Shown here piece after piece: positions 1 through 9,538 of a DNA stretch of 64,000 nt. How positions within the stretch are numbered: the first letter of the stretch is position 1; every line of letters starts with the position of its first letter. The DNA is taken from the NCBI GenBank assembly GCA_017849585.1, contig JAFIGT010000019.1, positions 80,238 to 144,237 of the forward strand, written 5' to 3'. The notes under the pieces are model-generated. The model was not told the origin of the DNA. It made no database searches and saw only the letters and a program-made list of their open reading frames with translations. This DNA comes from Verrucomicrobium sp. (GTDB taxonomy: Bacteria; Verrucomicrobiota; Verrucomicrobiia; Methylacidiphilales; UBA1321). The translations under genes were made by a program, and so were the position numbers.

Positions 1-1879
1 TTTCCCATACGGCAATTCCCCATAGAAAACTAAACGACGGAATGATCACATCCCATCCACTCGGACACTGGCTCGCCACAAGAGGCAGTTGTTTGAGTGA
101 ATGCGCCGCCACGCGCAGGGAATGCTCCGCTAGGTCCGAAGCTCCAAAAGTGTACTGGGAAAATAGTGCTTCATTCTTGGCATCGCCAATCCAGAAAACC
201 TGTTCGTAAGAGGGACAATCCGTAAATGTATCCTCCATACATAGAAGCAGAGTCCGCTGGCTTTTAATAAATATTCGATTGAGTCGCTCGTCGGAACAGT
301 GGAATGATCCGCGCTGTTTCGGCTCGTAGGTCGATTCAATAACACCAAGCCGATGAACTTGCACCGGTCCATTACGAAAAACTAATTGCACATAACGGAA
401 TCCCCGTCGCTGTCTGGAAAGAAACTTTTGCTTTCCACCGCCTGCTGTATAGCGGAATGAATTGCGATAGCTGATGCCATCGTACTGGTGCATATACTGA
501 ATGCGCTCCCCTTGGAGATACTCAAAAAAGTAAGCATCAATCACGGTTCCCGCCGCAGCCTCGATCTCCATGGTAAAAAAACCGACCGTCATCTCACCGA
601 GATCAAAAAGCCGTCTTATTCCACGCGCTGAGGATGTGGCCTCAGTAAGATCTCCTGTTTCGACTCGATCTGTTCGCACAGAGAGATACGCGTCAGCAAT
701 AGAAAAATCATCTGGAGTGAGTGCGGAGAATCTCTCCATGTCCGGCTTTCCGGCTAACTGCAACACTTGCCGCTGAAGTTCTTCCTTGTGACTGAGAAAA
801 GTCCCTCCAAACGGTGGAACAAATGTTCCAGAGAATCCATGAGATGGACCTTCTCGATCCAGAAAACAATTGGTATCAATACCCGCCGTCCACAATGGCC
901 CCGTGCTGGCCCAAGCCGTCAGACCATCGGGAAGTGGGCATTTCCATTCCACAGCACCTGTTGCTTCATAGTTAATAGACAGCTCCGTGCCATGATCGTA
1001 TTCCGTGCAAATGCCGATAGTGAGCAAATGCGTCCCCGGAGAGAGAGACAAATCACAGCTTTGCAGGTCCTGATCGGTTTGAAAATCAATCCGCCGTCCA
1101 TCTACAAAGCTACACGAGATAGGTCCCAAGAGGTGCAGCCGAATTTGTAGGTTTTGAGTGCAATTCAGTTGACTTGCCAGTACGCCCGCCATGCCGTGCA
1201 GATTACTGCCCTTAGGAAATGGCGACAGATGCCAACGCAAAGGGATCGACCATCCCTGTCGAAGACTACATATCGTCTCAGTGCGGATTGGTGCAGAGAT
1301 ATTTTTTAACTGTCGACTCAGCAGGCCCGTAGTTCTTGGTTGTAGGGGCCGTTTCGCTTTTTGTGCTATACACGCCGGCTCCCATCCATCTTGCGATACA
1401 CGCGCGTCAAAATGCTCTTCGAATCCGAGTTGGCAGGAAATGCGCGGCACACGTTGAGTCCACTCGATGGCGCGTCGAACTCTCCAACTTTCATCTGTAA
1501 TCAGCAGTGGCGACTCAGAACCATCGGACGAGAACACGGCCAATAGTCCGGGCTCTCCTCGCCTATACTGGAATGTATCGACACCAAAATGAACCACCAT
1601 GATCGCAATGCGATTAGCTCCGATTTTAAGATGATCAGAAATAATCCTCTCGTCGTAAAAACCATAGTCTGGATAGCCACGCGCCGGGCCATCCATGATC
1701 CACTCGCCATTAATGAAGAGGCGATAGCGTGAATCGGCAGTGATGGCTACAGCTACCGGATTACCTCCGCACCAATACAGCTCACGTTCAAACTCGTACG
1801 TGACATTCGCCTCCTCAGGAGCATATCCATCCGCCCAAATCCACTGCCCATCGGGAAAGGGAAAATCCTTTTTGCTCAT
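1..1879 (-). CDS. alpha-L-rhamnosidase, GH78 family (C-terminus beyond window)
   Basis: Read on the minus strand, one frame stays open from an ATG at 1879 to the window edge, giving 626 visible residues with the C-terminus missing. It should hydrolyse terminal alpha-L-rhamnose from glycans. Residues 1-80 resemble the N-terminal beta domain of GH78 enzymes (FINGEWIMDGPARGYPDYGF near 55-74). The catalytic region is visible at 549-566: EDTFTDCPSYEQVFWIGD. D554, E559 and D566 have the same 5 and 12 residue spacing as Asp567/Glu572/Asp579 of Bacillus GL1 RhaB; the last catalytic Glu would lie outside the window. No signal peptide is obvious, so it may be cytoplasmic. Its ATG overlaps the stop of the lyase gene upstream (ATGA), so it is probably translationally coupled and the last visible gene of the LacI-controlled operon. 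Confidence 0.86.
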   Translation of the reverse strand, partial: MSKKDFPFPDGQWIWADGYAPEEANVTYEFERELYWCGGNPVAVAITADSRYRLFINGEWIMDGPARGYPDYGFYDERIISDHLKIGANRIAIMVVHFGVDTFQYRRGEPGLLAVFSSDGSESPLLITDESWRVRRAIEWTQRVPRISCQLGFEEHFDARVSQDGWEPACIAQKAKRPLQPRTTGLLSRQLKNISAPIRTETICSLRQGWSIPLRWHLSPFPKGSNLHGMAGVLASQLNCTQNLQIRLHLLGPISCSFVDGRRIDFQTDQDLQSCDLSLSPGTHLLTIGICTEYDHGTELSINYEATGAVEWKCPLPDGLTAWASTGPLWTAGIDTNCFLDREGPSHGFSGTFVPPFGGTFLSHKEELQRQVLQLAGKPDMERFSALTPDDFSIADAYLSVRTDRVETGDLTEATSSARGIRRLFDLGEMTVGFFTMEIEAAAGTVIDAYFFEYLQGERIQYMHQYDGISYRNSFRYTAGGGKQKFLSRQRRGFRYVQLVFRNGPVQVHRLGVIESTYEPKQRGSFHCSDERLNRIFIKSQRTLLLCMEDTFTDCPSYEQVFWIGDAKNEALFSQYTFGASDLAEHSLRVAAHSLKQLPLVASQCPSGWDVIIPSFSFLWGIAVWE

Positions 1880-3909
1880 GTCGCTAAGTCAGAAATAATT
1901 TCCCCCGAGGACGAAGCCATGGAGAGGCTATTTCCCATGCGATCCTTCAGGCGATAAGCGAAAATCTGACGACCTGCCTGATTCTTCCCAATCCACACAG
2001 AACAACTCCCATCGCTGTCAGACATCTCGATGCGCTCTTTACCATCCCATTGAGCTGAGAAATCTTCCTGCCTGACACTGCTGGACTGAATTCCCATGGC
2101 GACCACAAAATGAAAATCGGGCGTTCTGGATGATTTCAGAGAGAGATGAAAACCGCGTTGCTGGGGTCGCGATCGCGTCATCACATAGACTTCCGTTTCA
2201 ACAATGGTCGGCATTATTTTGTGCGAAGCGATCGGATTGAGGTTTTCAATAACCAGACGACCAGGGCCATTTTCCATGACGAAACGATTTGCGTTTACTG
2301 AGCGCGCCGCTCGATCGGTATGCAAACGCCATTCGTATTCGTGCGGTAAAGTGGAACGTATTGTATCGAAAATCACCAGAAAGCGGCCATCCACCAGAAT
2401 TAAGTGCCGTCTCATTTCCTTGAGTTGCAACTCATCGTCATAGGCTGCAGTAAAGACAGCGCTCGCTGCAGCGACCTGCTGAGTGTGCCAGACATTCTCC
2501 ATATGGATTTTGTCATATTCGCTATAAGGCTTGGCGGAGAAAGTGCTCCATGGAGTGCCTCCCTTGTGCTGGCCGATGCCGTCGACAAGAATAGAATTAT
2601 GATCGGCGGTCTCCTTTTTCCCAGTGTAGCCCGTATCATTGGCCAGAAAGACGCCTTTTGCAAAAAGCAGGAAGGAGCCCGCATCGGGATGGGCATGGCC
2701 TAATTCTAAATGCCACTGCGGATAGTGCGGTAGCAATGTCGCGAGATGGTGTCCGGCGGGTGGTCCACTTTTGAAAGCAAGAGCAGTGGCTGTTGGAGCA
2801 TTCCAACTGGAACGCCAGTGCAATACTTCGATATCATCGAAATAATGCGAGTTCGACAGCTCGGACTCTTTTGATGGCACCGCAGAGTTGACGTTATGCG
2901 CGATAAGTAACTGCAATGCGCCGTCAAGAGGATGTGTGATCTCTGGATCGGGCAGGCGTTGGAGAAAATCACTCCAGAACGTTTCCTTTTGCTCGCGAGC
3001 CAACATCATGAGCAGTGAGCGGAAAATATAGGTAGGGACAGTATGCCAAGGCTTATCGTACCCTGGCGTAAAACCAATTCCATCGGGTTCGGTTCTCGAT
3101 CCCCAATCAGCAAAATCGAAGACAAATTTGGGGTCAGGCAGGACGTTGTGAGCAAGATAGTACCCGGCACGTTTGAACATCGGGAAGGAGAAGAGATCTT
3201 CACCGGTTGTGCGTTTCAGAGCGGTCGCGTAGCAGATCGGAAACTGCATGGTGAAACACCAGTAGCCAACACCTTCGAAGAACCAGCCATCCTTCGCCAG
3301 AACATCAAAACTTTTCTCCAGAAAATCACGACTGAATTTTCCCCACGCACGCGCTTTCTCTACATTTTCATTCAGCGCCATGGCAGCAATTCCAAGTGCG
3401 CAAATGGGGATAATCATGTGATTCTGCTCATAGGAATAGACCGGAAACGCTTCGGGATTGGTCAAGTCGGCATAAGCTTGCTGCGCCTGAGCGTGGAGTG
3501 TCTGAAGCAGTGCCTCCTCGAACTCTGCATCGAAAACTCCACGTAAGAGATCGTCCATCAGTGAAAAGGAGAGCAGGAAGTGACCTACCATCAGATCGCG
3601 ATTTTCGAAGGCGAATCGTGGGATCTTCATCGCAGGATGTGACTTTAGGATGGGAAGCCACTGTTGCAGCAATGCACGATAGGATTCGTCGCGCGTGATG
3701 CGCCAGGCCGCAGCAACCCAGGTTAGTGCAAGGGCCGTGTCGATGACGACTTGGTCGCTGCCCGATCCATCGGCTTGGAGAATGGTTTCAAACGGACGCG
3801 GATTTTCCAGCAGCTTCAACGCGCTCGGCGTGGGAAGTCGCAAAGACGCGGTGGCTTTGGCCGAAACAAGTTCCGATTCATTAATGAGAAGACGGGGATG
3901 AGAATGCAT
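1876..3909 (-). CDS. heparinase II/III-type polysaccharide lyase
   Basis: A 677-residue protein with the fold signature of heparinase II/III and oligo-alginate lyases: an (alpha/alpha) toroid followed by a beta-sandwich. Such enzymes cleave uronic-acid glycosidic bonds by beta-elimination. Visible candidate catalytic sites are N163-H164 (EQNHMIIP), E212 and Y216 (DGWFFEGVGYW), and the beta-sandwich motif with H405, H407, D409 (LGHAHPDAGSFLLF) and H437-N438 (ADHNSILVDG). The frame is open further upstream, but the ATG at 3909 is preferred: it overlaps the preceding stop as TAATG, and homology-like sequence starts at MHSHPRLLINESEL. No signal peptide is evident, so the substrate may be an imported oligosaccharide. 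The exact PL family cannot be fixed by eye. Confidence 0.82.
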   Translation of the reverse strand: MHSHPRLLINESELVSAKATASLRLPTPSALKLLENPRPFETILQADGSGSDQVVIDTALALTWVAAAWRITRDESYRALLQQWLPILKSHPAMKIPRFAFENRDLMVGHFLLSFSLMDDLLRGVFDAEFEEALLQTLHAQAQQAYADLTNPEAFPVYSYEQNHMIIPICALGIAAMALNENVEKARAWGKFSRDFLEKSFDVLAKDGWFFEGVGYWCFTMQFPICYATALKRTTGEDLFSFPMFKRAGYYLAHNVLPDPKFVFDFADWGSRTEPDGIGFTPGYDKPWHTVPTYIFRSLLMMLAREQKETFWSDFLQRLPDPEITHPLDGALQLLIAHNVNSAVPSKESELSNSHYFDDIEVLHWRSSWNAPTATALAFKSGPPAGHHLATLLPHYPQWHLELGHAHPDAGSFLLFAKGVFLANDTGYTGKKETADHNSILVDGIGQHKGGTPWSTFSAKPYSEYDKIHMENVWHTQQVAAASAVFTAAYDDELQLKEMRRHLILVDGRFLVIFDTIRSTLPHEYEWRLHTDRAARSVNANRFVMENGPGRLVIENLNPIASHKIMPTIVETEVYVMTRSRPQQRGFHLSLKSSRTPDFHFVVAMGIQSSSVRQEDFSAQWDGKERIEMSDSDGSCSVWIGKNQAGRQIFAYRLKDRMGNSLSMASSSGEIISDLAT

Positions 3910-6900
3910 TATTTTTTTGTTGGGGGTAAAAGATGTAACCATGGGAAACGGGCAGGCAATTTCCCTGAGCCGATTCCTTCCGCCGCCCCAATCCAGCATT
4001 TTCGGCCGCTGCCATCGTTGTCGTTGACGATGAAGTTCGCGGCGAGGATGGAATCCGCGGCAGGTTTCGGGCCGCTTCCGTAAAAATAGGACCATGGAAC
4101 GAAGGTCTCATATACCGTGTCATTATCTTTGCGGACGATACACGCCTGAATTTCGGGCGGATCTTCTCGTTGCGGGTAAGTTTGGATCAGTCGGCGCTGC
4201 CCATTAGCATCCAGAGCCAAGCCAATCTCCCGATTTCCCGGCTGATAGCCTGCATCACCGCCTTTGGTCTGCGGATCATAGGCTAGCTGCATGCTGTCGT
4301 AGTTCCAGAAATCCTGACCGTTCGCAGCTACATGCTTATTATCACGCACGATATAGATGGCATAGAGCCCCACCTCATTCCACGCATAGCCATAACGCAC
4401 GCTAAGATCTTCCAGTCCTTGCCAGGGAATGGAAGGATCAGGCGGCGCAATATCATTACGCTGATCGAGCGTGTTCGTGGCGATCCGGATTTTGGAGGGT
4501 GAAAGAATCCCATCGATGCGAATCGTTTCCGGTGGCAAGTAGGGAACAGGGACTAGTTTTTTGTTCAAAGCTCCCTTTACGACAGAGTCCGCTCCGGTGA
4601 TTTGAACCGAGATCTGCAATGTGGACGAGGCAAATAATTTGTCTGATCCTAAGAGAGACACCTTATTTTCCCCAGGGCGAAGCTTAGTCTGAGTGGTCCA
4701 GCCTTCCACTTTGATCTCCGCCGGGACTTCTTCCATGAGAAGACTTTCTATAGTGAGATTGAGCGCATTGATTTTACTCGCCCCAATGTGGCTAATGATA
4801 AAGGGCTGTTCCGGGCGCCACTTGATCTTGGCCAGATGATTCTTCAGCGTGCCGGCCTGAGCGAGGCTGGTCACAAAAAAGGTAGGTCCGCGAGTCAATC
4901 GCACGGTGGAGTCGAGAGAGTGCTCGCGCCCATAGAGATCGATGATGGTAACTCCATCCGAAAAACGCTCTTTCGGGGAGACATCGTAGCGCGTCGTCCA
5001 GATCGCAGCGACCGCTTGCTTAGTGAGAGGATTTTCAAACCAATAACCATTCAACGCCGGACTAAGATTGAGTTTTTCGCCCGTACGAGCACCCTCCAAC
5101 AAGGAGGAGACGGCGGCAAAGGCATTGACCGCCGGAGTGGGTCGCATCCCTTTATATGTTTGAAGAAAGAGGCTGTAGTCGTAGCCGCGTTCGTTGAGGC
5201 CGAGCTTGTATTGATAGCCGCGAAACCAGGCGAGTTTTCCAACACCGGGCACGGCCTTGAAAAGGACGAGAGTCTGTGCGCAAATAGCCGCGTAGTCTCT
5301 GGTGGATGGCGACAAGTAGAGATCGTTCATGGGATAGGCCCATCCCAGCTCTGTCGACCAGAGTGCCTTATCTCTCGTGTACTCCGCGGCGACTTTCACA
5401 TTCTTTTCCAAGGCGCTAACAAGATATTGATCGGGCCACATCACGGAGCCGTCTGGACTGATGTAGCGCGTGCCTGAGTAGGGATGGGCGGAGTAGTAAT
5501 CCACCTTACCCTGAGTGTCCCGCAGCATCTTTTGCGTGAATCCGAGAACGCGGGAGGCTTCGCCTGATCCACCGCCACCCAATACAGGAATGGTGGGATC
5601 AACTTCCTTCGTGACCTCGTAGCCTTTTTTGAGCAAAGCGGCCGCGGCTGCGGCTGCCTCGTCTTCGTTCACCAAGCTGGTGCGCCCAATAGTGATATCC
5701 GGCTCGTTATTGATCTCCACGGCTCGCGGTGCCACGGGTAACGCTGTGAGAGCCGCACGCACCCAATCGCCAAAGCGTTGCAGTGGTTCCGGCTGGTTGA
5801 GTAGCACCATATGTTTCACGCCCAACCAATTCGGCATATTAGGTTCAAAGGTCCAGATCACGCCGAGTCCGGCCTCTTTGCAGTCCAATCCTTCCTGAAC
5901 ATATTTATCAAAATCAAAGACACCCTGAGATTTTTCGGTCCACTGCCAATAAAAGAAGATTCGAAAAAAACGAGCACCGATTCGCTTGGCGGTGCGTGGA
6001 TGGGTCATGGTGCACAGGCCATAAAGCGATTCTTTAAATGGAATGGAGTCCAGTTGAGGCGGCCGCACGACAGCGACCGTAGTCCGAAAATCCTCAGCCT
6101 CCTTTCCGAGCGAGAAAGTACAGTCGGCAAACATGGGGCCAGGCAGATCCAGCTTCACGGGGACTTTGACTGTGGCCGATGCGGGAATTCCCACTTTCTG
6201 CGAGAAGCTCCATTTACGATCATCATCGGTAGTGATGTGCACAGCGAGCTCCGCAATTCGCTCTTGCCCGGTGCGATTGCGAATTACCGCCTCAACAGTT
6301 TTTTCTTCGCTAGGAAAAAAGACATTATCGAAAGCACTGGCAGATATAGAGAGGAGACAAGGAAATTCGGCCGATGGTTTCCGTGAAGTATAACCGAACC
6401 GTGAGACAATTAGTTTTCCTTTGGTAACCGTGGAGGGTGTGACCAATATGCCCACGTTTCGCAAGGGAAAATGAATCACGCCATCTCCTTTTCCCATGGT
6501 TCGCACAAAAGTCTTCCGATCCAGTGGCAAAAGAAGACGTTGAGCCGTGGTATCGACCAGCTTGAATTCGGCCGCAAATCGCTGTTCATCTGCGCCCTCA
6601 ATAATGATCAGCCCAGTAGCGCCGACGGCACCTTGAAGATCAACCCCAATTGCCATCGCGGTATCCGGCAGTGGCGCAGATCGCCACACCCCCGCCCAGC
6701 CGTTGCTCTGTGGGAAATCATAGTCCAATGCAATACCGCCCGATTTTTCGTCATCGGCTAGATGCAGAACCTCATTAGAGCGACCGCGGGCATTGATTTC
6801 GGGTGTCCAGAATACAACTGACTCTTCAGGAAATAGCGCGAACTCCCCAGTTTTGGAATTGTCTGCGGAATGCCCCATCTGTGCCGAAAGCGTGGAATTC

Positions 6901-6980
6901 AAATTGAAAAACGAGATGAGTCCAAAGCAGATTGTGAGCATTGCCGAGATATGGATGGGGCGTAGGAAAAAATAATTCAT
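3909..6980 (-). CDS. secreted clan GH-A glycoside hydrolase with C-terminal CBM9-like domain
   Basis: A 1023-residue secreted protein. Residues 1-33 form a signal peptide ending near LSAQ. Residues 40-310 look like beta-sandwich modules. A TIM barrel follows from about 320: the acid/base motif is VEINNEPD with E426 and the nucleophile motif is WSTELGW with E544, the arrangement of retaining clan GH-A enzymes (GH39/GH5-like). From about 815 there is a CBM9-like domain (IRIDGILSPSKIRI, then YGYAWNEVGLYAIYIVRD) of the type that binds sugar-chain ends. It sits in the middle of the LacI-controlled operon, 18 bp after the preceding gene and overlapping the lyase start, so it probably attacks the same polysaccharide outside the cell. 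The precise GH family and substrate are not determinable here. Confidence 0.78.
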   Translation of the reverse strand: MNYFFLRPIHISAMLTICFGLISFFNLNSTLSAQMGHSADNSKTGEFALFPEESVVFWTPEINARGRSNEVLHLADDEKSGGIALDYDFPQSNGWAGVWRSAPLPDTAMAIGVDLQGAVGATGLIIIEGADEQRFAAEFKLVDTTAQRLLLPLDRKTFVRTMGKGDGVIHFPLRNVGILVTPSTVTKGKLIVSRFGYTSRKPSAEFPCLLSISASAFDNVFFPSEEKTVEAVIRNRTGQERIAELAVHITTDDDRKWSFSQKVGIPASATVKVPVKLDLPGPMFADCTFSLGKEAEDFRTTVAVVRPPQLDSIPFKESLYGLCTMTHPRTAKRIGARFFRIFFYWQWTEKSQGVFDFDKYVQEGLDCKEAGLGVIWTFEPNMPNWLGVKHMVLLNQPEPLQRFGDWVRAALTALPVAPRAVEINNEPDITIGRTSLVNEDEAAAAAAALLKKGYEVTKEVDPTIPVLGGGGSGEASRVLGFTQKMLRDTQGKVDYYSAHPYSGTRYISPDGSVMWPDQYLVSALEKNVKVAAEYTRDKALWSTELGWAYPMNDLYLSPSTRDYAAICAQTLVLFKAVPGVGKLAWFRGYQYKLGLNERGYDYSLFLQTYKGMRPTPAVNAFAAVSSLLEGARTGEKLNLSPALNGYWFENPLTKQAVAAIWTTRYDVSPKERFSDGVTIIDLYGREHSLDSTVRLTRGPTFFVTSLAQAGTLKNHLAKIKWRPEQPFIISHIGASKINALNLTIESLLMEEVPAEIKVEGWTTQTKLRPGENKVSLLGSDKLFASSTLQISVQITGADSVVKGALNKKLVPVPYLPPETIRIDGILSPSKIRIATNTLDQRNDIAPPDPSIPWQGLEDLSVRYGYAWNEVGLYAIYIVRDNKHVAANGQDFWNYDSMQLAYDPQTKGGDAGYQPGNREIGLALDANGQRRLIQTYPQREDPPEIQACIVRKDNDTVYETFVPWSYFYGSGPKPAADSILAANFIVNDNDGSGRKCWIGAAEGIGSGKLPARFPWLHLLPPTKK

Positions 6981-6998
6981 AATACGGAGACCAAAAAA

Positions 6999-7709
6999 TT
7001 ATTTGTCGGATGCAGTGCTGATCTTAATGTCATCGATATCGAGCATCCCTTCCCCCCAACGGCGAATGAGAACCGTTTTAATCGAGGAGAGCGGAATACT
7101 TCCTGAGGCAGCTACGGAGATACCATCGAGAATCAGATCAGCCGAATTCGCTGCTTCGTAGAGATAAAGTTTTCCCGATGTCGGCTCCGCCAAATTCGTG
7201 CGCAGCGTTACATTTCTGATCTCAAGAGTATACCACGTCTCTTTTTTGAGTTCCTTGACGGAATATTTCCCCATGTTACCGCGAAAGGCACTTTCGCCGC
7301 CACCTTGAGAAGCCGCGAGCTCGCCGGTTCGAGCATTAATGCTGATATAGAACCCCGCCGAGGTACTACCGTTATGTAGAGCAACATCGAATAATATTTT
7401 CCCGCTGAAACGAAAAGTAATTTTAAAGGTGAATGCTCCATTTGTGCTGGACCATATGGGACCTCCGGATTCATAAACCACCATGGTTTCCCGTTTCTCC
7501 AGCCGAAGTCCCTTCCCTGAGGAATATCCCGCTTCCTCGATAATAACGGCACTCCCGGCTGGAGCGGGACCTTCCTGGCGCCAGCCTTCCACGGTTTTGG
7601 AGCTCAAGGGGGTGTTGGGCGCCACCAGGTCAAAGTTTTCATGAATGCCCTGCCCATAAAGAGGTAAAGCGGTCAGTGTGAGGGCGACGAAGTATTTCGC
7701 ATTTTTCAT
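6999..7709 (-). CDS. secreted beta-sandwich (LamG-like) protein of unknown function
   Basis: A 236-residue protein. The start at 7709 is chosen because it gives a clean signal peptide (MKNAKYFVALTLTALPLYGQ); the frame extends upstream but would run into the prepilin-like gene. The mature part alternates short beta-strand-like segments and ends with a WGEGMLDIDDIKIS strand typical of concanavalin-like/LamG folds, which often bind glycans. No catalytic motif is recognisable. It lies in the polysaccharide operon between the prepilin-like gene and the GH-A glycosidase. A role in glycan binding is an inference from fold appearance and context only. Confidence 0.6.
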   Translation of the reverse strand: MKNAKYFVALTLTALPLYGQGIHENFDLVAPNTPLSSKTVEGWRQEGPAPAGSAVIIEEAGYSSGKGLRLEKRETMVVYESGGPIWSSTNGAFTFKITFRFSGKILFDVALHNGSTSAGFYISINARTGELAASQGGGESAFRGNMGKYSVKELKKETWYTLEIRNVTLRTNLAEPTSGKLYLYEAANSADLILDGISVAASGSIPLSSIKTVLIRRWGEGMLDIDDIKISTASDK

Positions 7710-7728
7710 ATGTGAATCTGATTGCAAT

Positions 7729-8385
7729 TTAATAGTAGCCGCGGCCATTAAGAGCACTTTGTGCCCAGCGTTTGTCACCGTATTGAACCCGCTCAATATG
7801 GCCATCGACCATCAAGACATTGGCCCAACCGGCATGGCGCGCATTCCAGCGTGATTTTGTGTCAGCGGTTGCGATAGGATTATCCAGCGAAAAAATGCGG
7901 ACAGCATCACCATCCATCAGTAGGGGCCAGACTGATTTGGCCGTCAAACCAATGGAGAAGAATTTAGGCAGTTGATCAGTGCGAGACGAGGTTGGTTGCC
8001 ACAGGGGCAGGTCGGACATCGAATAGGAGACGACACCTAAGGCCGGGTTTGAAGGATATATTGGCCCCATATTTCCCACCGGACAGACCAGAATTTTCGT
8101 CGTGCCGAGATAGTTTGGACCAGCGATGCGCCCCTTCCCAAGCAAGATTTGATACCATGGGTAATAGCCGCCGTTAGCGTCATCAGCCGAAGGTGGGTAC
8201 ATCCCCTCATTTTCCGAAGCATAGAGCGTGAAACACGTTCCAAGTTGACGCAAGTTTGCCTGACAGGCGGCTGAGAGTGCGGCACTCCGCGTATTGTTAA
8301 TCGCCGGGATCATGAGCGCCACCAGAATGGAAATAATTCCCATGGTCACCAGCAACTCGACAAGTGAGAATCCGTGACGGTTCAT
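7729..8385 (-). CDS. prepilin-type cleavage/methylation protein with H-x9-DG C-terminus
   Basis: A 218-residue protein with a type IV prepilin N-terminus: MNRHGFSLVELLVTMGIISI, where cleavage before F6 and E10 match the prepilin peptidase/methylation signal, followed by a hydrophobic helix to about residue 28. Near the C-terminus the segment RHAGWANVLMVDGH contains the H-x9-DG signature found in large families of pseudopilin-like proteins in Verrucomicrobiota, Planctomycetota and Lentisphaerota. The middle contains CPVGN, typical of the exposed domain. Its biological role in these phyla is unknown. It is the second gene of the glycan operon, between a PEP-CTERM protein and secreted enzymes, which suggests surface display or export related to polysaccharide use. 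Confidence 0.85.
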   Translation of the reverse strand: MNRHGFSLVELLVTMGIISILVALMIPAINNTRSAALSAACQANLRQLGTCFTLYASENEGMYPPSADDANGGYYPWYQILLGKGRIAGPNYLGTTKILVCPVGNMGPIYPSNPALGVVSYSMSDLPLWQPTSSRTDQLPKFFSIGLTAKSVWPLLMDGDAVRIFSLDNPIATADTKSRWNARHAGWANVLMVDGHIERVQYGDKRWAQSALNGRGYY

Positions 8386-8453
8386 GCGTGGGGCTTTTAT
8401 AGCCAGGCGTGCAACTTGGATATTCTACCGAAACGCAGCAGCCGAAGCGAGAC

Positions 8454-9434
8454 TTAGGCTAGGATCTGCCTTTTTTTCGAACAATACAAGATCACGCCCC
8501 CCGCGATTAAGTATTGATACAGGAGTCCTACCGCCGGCGGTTCCGGCACCACCGTCAGAATCAAATTGGTCCCAACCTGGTTTATGTTCCATGTCCCATT
8601 CCCAGCTATCGACACATCTGTGCCAAGGGTGTAGGCAGAACCATTCAAGGTGATCGAAGTGAAATTGCCGGTCCAAGTAGTGGCGGAGATTAAGGTAAAA
8701 GTATCCGTGCCCGAACCGGAATAAAGGTAGGAACCGGAATTGAGAGCTAGAGTGGGAACCAAGATAGATCCCGCCCGCATTGCGGCTATTGAAATGTCTC
8801 CAAATCCAGATGATCCTCCATTAAAGACAAACGCGCCTGCCGTGCTGCTGCCGCTGGTGATGGTACTGAGGGTCAAGTGACCACCCTCATTCAGGATGAG
8901 TTGTTGGGTACCAGAAGCACCAAATTGAACCGAGCTAAACGTAGCGGACGCGTTGGTGATGGAAAACTGGCCGCTATTGGACAATAGTCCACTCGCCGTA
9001 AGGGTTGCTCCATTGGAGATGGAGACGATGCTGTTTATCCCCGTCTGGACGCTGGTATTGTTGCTACCGCCCAGCTTCCCTAATGTTAAACGGGCTCCGG
9101 TTCCTGTCACATAAAGAGCACCGCCACTGCCAAAACCCACATAGCCGGTTGCGTAACTTTCCGCCGAACTAATGGTAACCGTGGAGCCACTGAGAATGGC
9201 AACTTTGGAGTTTGCGATATCATTGGGCACTGATCCATCTCCCGGCGTTGACCATGCAGCAGCGACCGACCAGTCGCCACTTTTAAGAGAGCCGCTGGTA
9301 GTGTAGGTATATTGAACTTGAGCCGACGCGCTCGTCGTCATCAGGCTGGCGAGAGCGACCACCATTATAACGAAGGTTACACTGAGAGGAAGCAGCCGTG
9401 CAGGCAGTCGGACAAGGAGGTGAACAGTTTTCAT
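8454..9434 (-). CDS. PEP-CTERM sorted, repeat-rich surface protein
   Basis: A 326-residue protein. An N-terminal signal peptide reaches about residue 40 (LASLMTTSASAQ). The body is rich in Gly, Ser, Thr and Asn with short repeating beta-strand units, like autotransporter-type beta-helix passengers. The C-terminus is a classic PEP-CTERM tail: VPEP, a hydrophobic helix, then SKKR. Such tails are recognised by the exosortase EpsH/XrtA system and leave the protein outside the inner membrane or in the exopolysaccharide layer. It is the first gene of the minus-strand glycan operon, with a LacI-type operator candidate about 75 bp upstream of its ATG. No enzymatic motif is seen; adhesion or glycan capture is only an inference. 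Confidence 0.8.
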   Translation of the reverse strand: MKTVHLLVRLPARLLPLSVTFVIMVVALASLMTTSASAQVQYTYTTSGSLKSGDWSVAAAWSTPGDGSVPNDIANSKVAILSGSTVTISSAESYATGYVGFGSGGALYVTGTGARLTLGKLGGSNNTSVQTGINSIVSISNGATLTASGLLSNSGQFSITNASATFSSVQFGASGTQQLILNEGGHLTLSTITSGSSTAGAFVFNGGSSGFGDISIAAMRAGSILVPTLALNSGSYLYSGSGTDTFTLISATTWTGNFTSITLNGSAYTLGTDVSIAGNGTWNINQVGTNLILTVVPEPPAVGLLYQYLIAGGVILYCSKKRQILA

Positions 9435-9507
9435 GGATGTTATTTTTGTAATATTCGCTTTCCATGATCATTATCTGTGATTCAGAGCCTTAAGCCAGAG
9501 AAACAGC

Positions 9508-9523
9508 ACTCTCACATTAGAGT
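9508..9523 (-). promoter_or_regulatory. candidate operator of the 9539-10567 LacI regulator (operon site)
   Basis: On the minus strand this reads ACTCTAATGTGAGAGT, a dyad with ACTC/GAGT arms. It is 15 of 16 identical to the site just upstream of the regulator's own start (10571-10586). It lies 74-89 bp upstream of the first gene of the glycan operon. Confidence 0.6.
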
Positions 9524-9538
9524 AGCCAACCAAAAAAA